17,661 bases of DNA from JBGPRB01 sp964422155 (GTDB lineage: Bacteria; Chloroflexota; Dehalococcoidia; Dehalococcoidales; RBG-16-60-22), in contig CAYQZZ010000042.1 of the NCBI GenBank assembly GCA_964422155.1, positions 1 to 17,661 of the forward strand, given 5' to 3'. Numbering within the stretch: position 1 is the first letter of the stretch; each line of letters begins with the position of its first letter. Shown here piece after piece: positions 13,860 to 17,661 of this stretch. The notes under the pieces are model-generated. The model saw nothing but the letters and a program-made list of their open reading frames with translations, was not told where the DNA came from and did not search any database. The translations under genes were made by a program, and so were the position numbers.

Positions 13860-13953
13860 CGATTGGCTCATCTTCATCAGTGTCATCATTGCTGGTATTA
13901 TCATCATCGGATTAGTCTACTGGCGAACGCGTAACCGTAGAAAAACCGCCTAA
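13843..13953 (+). CDS. 36-residue single-pass membrane peptide, possibly the frameshifted continuation of the preceding gene
   Basis: In the +1 frame relative to the preceding gene, a TTG at 13843 opens 36 codons that end at TAA 13951-13953. The product is KNNDW, a ~18-residue Ile/Val-rich transmembrane segment, then a basic tail YWRTRNRRKTA. This is the typical stop-transfer plus positive cytoplasmic end. It overlaps the signal-peptide gene by 17 bases. If joined to it, the pair would form one ~80-residue type I membrane protein with signal peptide, short outer stretch, TM and basic tail. No ribosome site other than GCAGGG lies near the TTG, so independent initiation is weak. Confidence 0.45.
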   Translation: MPSKNNDWLIFISVIIAGIIIIGLVYWRTRNRRKTA

Positions 13954-13978
13954 AACCGCCTCCTTATCTGCAGCCCGA

Positions 13979-14011
13979 CTTCCCCTTTCCCCGAAAAGGG
14001 GGGAGGGGAAG
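13979..14011. repeat. GC-rich intergenic hairpin
   Basis: CTTCCCC (13979-13985) pairs with GGGGAAG (14005-14011), and an inner CCCC with GGGG surrounds a GAAA loop. It lies just after the small-peptide pair. Without a T-run it is more like a REP-type palindrome than a terminator, but it may still end or protect the upstream transcript. Confidence 0.5.
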
Positions 14012-14123
14012 CCGGTTTATCAAGGATAGGTTCATCAGCCACTCTGAATCCTCCCTGATACTCACAATATTCCTGGCGTTGTTTTTGTCCGTTCCGGTAA
14101 AAATACGTATATAAAGAGTTCTC

Positions 14124-14189
14124 TTGTGACATTTCTGTGAACTATCATCGTTGCTCTGTGATATAGTCGTGACTTTACTTTCATATACT
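14124..14189 (+). promoter_or_regulatory. Four-copy TGTGA array plus -10 hexamer (array 2)
   Basis: TGTGA occurs at 14125, 14136 and 14157, and CGTGA at 14168: start spacings 11, 21 and 11 bp, exactly as in array 1. TATACT (14184-14189) begins 11 bp after the last word and is a good -10; there is no -35 match. Predicted start near 14196, about 91 bases before the TTG start at 14287. Confidence 0.68.
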
Positions 14190-14286
14190 TCAAACATATC
14201 AAACACTGCTAGCGCCAAATATGCTAACAGTTCTGGTTTCCTGGCAAAACCGCGGGTAACGCCATGCCTGAGAATAGGAGGTTAGC

Positions 14287-14514
14287 TTGCAGAAAGCATA
14301 TGAGCAGTGGGCTCCTGAATATATATCTGTCGGTTTTATCGCCAAGCGCTGTGGTGTAAGTAATACGACCGTATTACGGTGGATAAGCACCAAGCAGTTA
14401 CGTGCGTTCAGACTCCCCGGCGGGCACTACCGGATAGGTAGAAACGATTTTTCCGAATTCATAACGAAGAACAGCATGCCTGTGGGGTATAAACCACCTG
14501 AAAACCAACGGTGA
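14287..14514 (+). CDS. Small helix-turn-helix protein (excisionase/MerR-type HTH_17), copy 2
   Basis: The 75-residue protein starts with TTG; AGGAGGT (14276-14282) lies just upstream. The HTH (about 14-36, GFIAKRCGVSNTTVLRWISTK), the wing RLPGGHYRIGRNDF and the length match copy 1 at 13416. The differences fall mainly in the N-terminal ten residues, the second half of the wing and the C-terminus, so the two may recognise different DNA. The next gene, ~160 bases on, is a type IV prepilin, which makes pilin expression a plausible target. Tandem duplication with an intervening cassette is the simplest history. It is preceded by TGTGA array 2. Confidence 0.88.
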   Translation: MQKAYEQWAPEYISVGFIAKRCGVSNTTVLRWISTKQLRAFRLPGGHYRIGRNDFSEFITKNSMPVGYKPPENQR

Positions 14515-14614
14515 TACCGCAGCCACATATTCTAATAATGCTTACAAAGACAAAGGGGAGAGAGGTGATAGCTTATGATGTAACTCACTTGATACAACAC
14601 TCAGTTTTAAGCTC

Positions 14615-14672
14615 TCTCAGGAGGTGAACAGTGAAAAAATATCAACGCCATAATATCTCAGGAGGTGCTATT
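14615..14672 (+). promoter_or_regulatory. Tandem duplicated ribosome-binding site before the prepilin
   Basis: TCTCAGGAGGTG occurs twice (14615-14626 and 14656-14667). The first copy is followed by an in-frame GTG (14631), the second by the ATG (14673). The second start yields the classical short prepilin leader. Confidence 0.6.
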
Positions 14673-15035
14673 ATGCGCAGGTTTCTTAGAACAATCAACC
14701 GTGATAGCAAAGGTTTTACCCTGGTAGAACTGCTTATCGTCGTCGCCATACTGGGGGTACTGGCCGCAGTTGTCCTGCCTAATGTTACCGGACTGGCCGG
14801 TTCAGGGCAGACTGAAGCTGCTAAGGCCGAACTGGTTACCGTGCAGACGGCTCTGGATACTCTGATGGCTAAAAACAGTCTGACCTCGGTTACGGCTACA
14901 ACGGCAACCGCTAATATGTCCTCATTCCCTACCGGAAACGGGTTGTATCCCAATTACCTGAGGACAGCTTCGACCAAGGGTACCTATTCCTGCAGCACTA
15001 CCGGACTGGTAACCCAGGCGACTACTGGCTATTAG
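14673..15035 (+). CDS. Type IV prepilin (short PilA-like / type II secretion pseudopilin)
   Basis: From the ATG at 14673 the product has 120 residues. The leader MRRFLRTINRDSKG ends at a canonical cleavage Gly. It is followed by FTLVELLIVVAILGVLAAVVLP with Glu at +5, which is fully typical of prepilin peptidase substrates. The mature head of ~85 residues is rich in Thr, Ser and Ala and carries one Cys, ending in GLVTQATTGY. This resembles the tail of the divergent prepilin-like protein at 10370-10729. It would be processed by PilD and assembled into a surface or secretion pseudopilus; no assembly machinery is in the window. An in-frame GTG 42 bases upstream with its own ribosome site would extend the leader by 14 residues. 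It lies behind an HTH gene that may regulate it. Confidence 0.9.
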   Translation: MRRFLRTINRDSKGFTLVELLIVVAILGVLAAVVLPNVTGLAGSGQTEAAKAELVTVQTALDTLMAKNSLTSVTATTATANMSSFPTGNGLYPNYLRTASTKGTYSCSTTGLVTQATTGY

Positions 15036-15061
15036 TGCTTATCGGCGTAATGACAGATTTG

Positions 15062-15098
15062 TCAGGTCACAATGTGGCTAATTTCCTTTATGACCTGA
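15062..15098. promoter_or_regulatory. Inverted repeat upstream of the histidine kinase
   Basis: TCAGGTCA (15062-15069) and TGACCTGA (15091-15098) are exact complements 21 bases apart, and CAGGTGTGACC follows directly. It could be an operator for the kinase operon or the hairpin after the prepilin. There is no T-run. Confidence 0.4.
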
Positions 15099-15113
15099 TT
15101 CAGGTGTGACCAA

Positions 15114-17039
15114 ATGGAAAAAGCTAACAAAACCAAGAAGGAGCTTCTTCAAGGGCTTGAAGCCACCTATCAACACCTGTCGCAACTTGAGCAGGCGGAG
15201 GAGGCATCAAGGGAGAGTGAGGAAGAATACGAAAGGCTGTTCGACATTCTCCCAATCGGCATAACAATTCTGAACTTGAAGGGTGTGATTATATATTGCA
15301 ACTCTGCCGTTTACAATAAAAGTGGTTATACTGAAGGTGAATACACTGGCAAGCACTTTTCAAAGATATCCTCGATTAGGATTAAAGACATTCCCAAATA
15401 TATTCGCCTATTTAATTCCATTGTAAGAGGGAAAACACCCAAACCGTTTGAGGCTTCCTACCAGCGCAAGGATGGGACCACCGGATGGACCGAGCTTAAT
15501 ATTAGTCTGCTGAAAGTGGGCGGGAAGCGACGTATTCTGGTAATGCAACATGATATCACCGAACGTAAGAAAGCAGAGGAGGCATTGATAGAGAGTGAGA
15601 GAAAATATAAGGAACTGGCGGAGAGCATTACCGATGTATATTTTGCACTAGATAAGAATCTGAGATATACGTACTGGAACAGGGCTTCCAAATTGCTTAC
15701 GGGAGTAACGGCTGAAAATGCCCTCGGAAAGTATCTCTACGACATTTTCCCGGATGCGGAAGAAACGAAAAGGGCCGAGGCTGTATACCGAAGAGTGCTC
15801 AGAACAAAGAAACCAGAACAGTTCATTAACGAATTCCATATTCTGGATAAAACCCACTTTTTTGAGATAAGCACTTATCCTGCAAAAAACAGCCTCTCAG
15901 TATTTGTTAAGGATATCACCGAACGCAAGCAGATGGAGAGGGCATTGCAAGAGTCAGAGGAGAAGTTTTCCAAAGCCTTTCATGCCAGCCCCAATATTAT
16001 GGCTATCATAACATTAAAAGACCGCAGAATTATTGAAGTCAATGAAAATTATACTCATTTTACGGGTTTTACCCGTGAAGAAGTAATCGGCCAAAAAGCC
16101 GCCGAATTAAACAGCTGGGTGAATGATGATAGCCACGATAGAATATTGAGGATACTTAAGGAAGAAGGCCGAGTTAGGGGTGAAGAAGTGTTATTCCGCA
16201 GGAAATCGGGCGAGATACACACGTCACTTCTCTCGATAGAGTTAATCAATATCGGCGGCGAACCGTATATGTTGACCGAATCTATCGATATTACCAGGTT
16301 GAAACAAACGGAAGAAGAGCTGAAACAAGCTATGGTCAACCTGGAGCAATCCAGCGCCCGGCTGGCAGTCACGAACAAAGAGCTGGAAGCTTTCAGCTAC
16401 TCCGTCTCGCATGACCTGCGTTCACCGCTCAGGAGTATCGACGGGTTCAGCCAGGCGTTGCTGGAAGATTACAGGGATAAGCTTGACGAGCACGGTCAGG
16501 AATATCTGAACCGCTTGCGCAGCGCCAGTCAAAAGATGGGAGAACTCATTGACGGTCTGCTGAAGCTATCACGCCTGACCCGAAGCGAAATGCATCAAGA
16601 AAAGGTTGACCTGAGCGTACTGGCAGAGGAAATTGCCACCAGGCTCCAGGAAACGCAGCCGGAACGTCGTGCTAAATTCATCATCGGCAGTGGCCTGACC
16701 GCCAATGGAGACCTCCAGATGTTGAGAGTATTGCTGGAAAACCTGCTTGGAAATGCCTGGAAGTTTACCAGTAAAACTCCGCAGGCTGAAATTGAGTTCG
16801 GCATTTCGCATAACGGCGATAAAAAAACATTCTTTGTGAAGGATAACGGTGCCGGCTTCGATATGACTTATGCGAATAAACTCTTTATGGCTTTCCAGCG
16901 CCTTCATGATACCGCCGAATTCCCCGGAACCGGTATAGGTCTGGCTACGGTGCAGCGAATTATCAACCGGCATAGCGGCAACATCCGGGCTGAAGGAGTT
17001 GTGGGTAAAGGCGCCACCTTCTATTTTACTCTCGAATGA
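15114..17039 (+). CDS. Soluble PAS-PAS-PAS sensor histidine kinase
   Basis: The 641-residue protein has no transmembrane segment or signal peptide. After a ~35-residue coiled coil come three PAS domains (about 38-150, 160-272 and 280-398). Each ends in a DIT(E/R)xK(Q/K) linker typical of PAS-associated (PAC) segments. Then comes a coiled helix and the HisKA dimerisation helix with SHDLRSPL (His433). The ATPase has N-box ENLLGNAWKF (Asn547), G1 DNGAGFD, F-box FMAFQRLH and G2 GTGIGLA, so it looks catalytically complete. The end resembles phytochrome-type kinases that pair with Rcp1-like receivers, which fits the CheY-like gene 12 bases downstream. The ligand of the PAS domains (heme, flavin, small molecule or redox) cannot be told. 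AGGTG lies seven bases before the ATG. Confidence 0.95.
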   Translation: MEKANKTKKELLQGLEATYQHLSQLEQAEEASRESEEEYERLFDILPIGITILNLKGVIIYCNSAVYNKSGYTEGEYTGKHFSKISSIRIKDIPKYIRLFNSIVRGKTPKPFEASYQRKDGTTGWTELNISLLKVGGKRRILVMQHDITERKKAEEALIESERKYKELAESITDVYFALDKNLRYTYWNRASKLLTGVTAENALGKYLYDIFPDAEETKRAEAVYRRVLRTKKPEQFINEFHILDKTHFFEISTYPAKNSLSVFVKDITERKQMERALQESEEKFSKAFHASPNIMAIITLKDRRIIEVNENYTHFTGFTREEVIGQKAAELNSWVNDDSHDRILRILKEEGRVRGEEVLFRRKSGEIHTSLLSIELINIGGEPYMLTESIDITRLKQTEEELKQAMVNLEQSSARLAVTNKELEAFSYSVSHDLRSPLRSIDGFSQALLEDYRDKLDEHGQEYLNRLRSASQKMGELIDGLLKLSRLTRSEMHQEKVDLSVLAEEIATRLQETQPERRAKFIIGSGLTANGDLQMLRVLLENLLGNAWKFTSKTPQAEIEFGISHNGDKKTFFVKDNGAGFDMTYANKLFMAFQRLHDTAEFPGTGIGLATVQRIINRHSGNIRAEGVVGKGATFYFTLE

Positions 17040-17051
17040 AGGAGTACGGTA

Positions 17052-17498
17052 ATGGTTGAAAGAGATGAAACGATATTGCTCGTAGAAGACAATCCCGACG
17101 ACGTGGAGTTGACATTACGGGCATTCCGTAAAAACAATATCGCCAATAATGTGGTGATAGCCCGCGATGGCGTGGAAGCCCTGGACTATCTCTTTGGCCG
17201 AGGGGCCTACACCGAACGAAATATTAAAGACACGCCAAGACTTATTCTCCTCGATTTGAAATTACCCAAACTGGACGGTCTACAGGTGCTGGAACGTCTG
17301 CGTGCCGACGAGCGCTCCAAGCTTATTCCCGTAGTCATCCTTACCTCGTCAAAAGAGGAACAGGACCTTATCAGCAGCTATAAATCGGGGGCTAACAGCT
17401 ACGTTCGCAAGCCGGTGGACTTCAACCGGTTCGTGGAGGCGGTGCGTCAAATCGGGCTTTACTGGCTCCTGATAAATGAACCACCGCCTGATATTTAA
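17052..17498 (+). CDS. Single-domain response regulator (Rcp1/CheY-like)
   Basis: The 148-residue receiver has all key residues: the acidic pair region VEDNPDD, phospho-acceptor Asp in LLDLKLP, Ser/Thr in ILTSS and Lys in VRKPVD. No output domain follows. The extra loop between strands (LFGRGAYTERNIKD) is typical of Rcp1-like receivers that partner with phytochrome-style kinases. The ribosome site AAGGAG overlaps the stop of the kinase, so the pair is co-translated and is very likely cognate. It probably acts by protein contact or phosphorelay rather than by DNA binding. Confidence 0.95.
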   Translation: MVERDETILLVEDNPDDVELTLRAFRKNNIANNVVIARDGVEALDYLFGRGAYTERNIKDTPRLILLDLKLPKLDGLQVLERLRADERSKLIPVVILTSSKEEQDLISSYKSGANSYVRKPVDFNRFVEAVRQIGLYWLLINEPPPDI

Positions 17499-17552
17499 TA
17501 GACATTACAGGCTACACCCGAAATACGATGCTGAAAATAAGGTAACGTAAAT

Positions 17553-17661
17553 ATGGAAGTCAAGAAAATTAAAGTCCTGCTCATCGAAGATAATCCTGAC
17601 GATGCCGAGTTGATACGGAGAAAACTGGAGAGGTCTGCTAACGCCAAGTTCTCCATAACAT
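17553..17661 (+). CDS. Second response-regulator receiver, N-terminal part (cut by right edge)
   Basis: An ATG at 17553 with AAGG upstream opens a frame that runs off the edge after 36 codons. KVLLIEDNPDDAELIRRKLE is the first strand, acidic pocket and first helix of a receiver domain. It is 54 bases behind the preceding receiver on the same strand, so it is likely part of the same kinase operon. Whether it continues as a single receiver, a GGDEF/HD-GYP output protein or a hybrid kinase cannot be seen. Confidence 0.85.
   Translation, partial: MEVKKIKVLLIEDNPDDAELIRRKLERSANAKFSIT

Noticed and set aside
14243..14266. GGCAAAACC and AACGCCATGCC words resembling a c-di-GMP-I (GEMM) riboswitch core upstream of HTH copy 2
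   Set aside because: Only two bases separate the arms that should carry a tetraloop hairpin, and no second stem with receptor is present.
13416..14514. HTH proteins as phage excisionases marking an integrated element
   Set aside because: No integrase, attachment-site repeats or phage genes are seen; stand-alone HTH_17 proteins are common chromosomal regulators.

Overview
The window looks like a chromosome fragment of an uncultured anaerobic bacterium, most likely a Dehalococcoidia-type member of the Chloroflexota. This is inference from gene content: a uroporphyrinogen-decarboxylase-like protein, SDR, M24-fold, flavoprotein and hydroxyacid dehydrogenase genes side by side, very short type IV prepilins, PAS kinases with single-domain receivers, and many small intergenic palindromic repeats. 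No rRNA, tRNA, CRISPR array, transposase or phage gene was found, so the taxonomy is not anchored.

Left part (1-10.3 kb). A minus-strand gene cut by the left edge looks like the PqqD-like start of a peptide-modifying protein. It is followed by a tandem bicupin, a minus-strand CinA homologue, an NTF2/SnoaL-like protein with its own terminator, and a minus-strand URO-D-family protein. A plus-strand run then encodes an SDR dehydrogenase, an M24 (aminopeptidase/creatinase fold) protein, an FAD oxidoreductase of the fumarate-reductase/ketosteroid-dehydrogenase type, and a D-2-hydroxyacid dehydrogenase. The set reads as a catabolic neighbourhood for an unknown organic substrate. Four intergenic spaces here carry MITE-like inverted-repeat elements (529-680, 1675-1835, 3157-3353, 7706-7851), the last one inside the apparent operon.

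Middle part (10.3-13.0 kb). A small minus-strand prepilin-like gene faces a degenerate receiver-domain protein, a double-domain universal stress protein and a glyoxalase-II-like metallo-beta-lactamase-fold hydrolase.

Right part (13.0-17.7 kb). Two paralogous 75-residue helix-turn-helix proteins, both with TTG starts, each precede a gene for a tiny exported or membrane product: first an overlapping 47/36-codon pair (signal peptide, then a transmembrane segment), then a type IV prepilin. Upstream of both HTH genes lies the same array: four TGTGA-like words at spacings 11-21-11 bp, with a -10-like hexamer exactly 11 bp after the last one. This resembles two tandem OmpR/PhoB-type direct-repeat boxes at an activator-dependent promoter and is the most unusual signal in the window. 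The right end holds a soluble triple-PAS histidine kinase and two CheY-like receivers, the second cut by the window edge.
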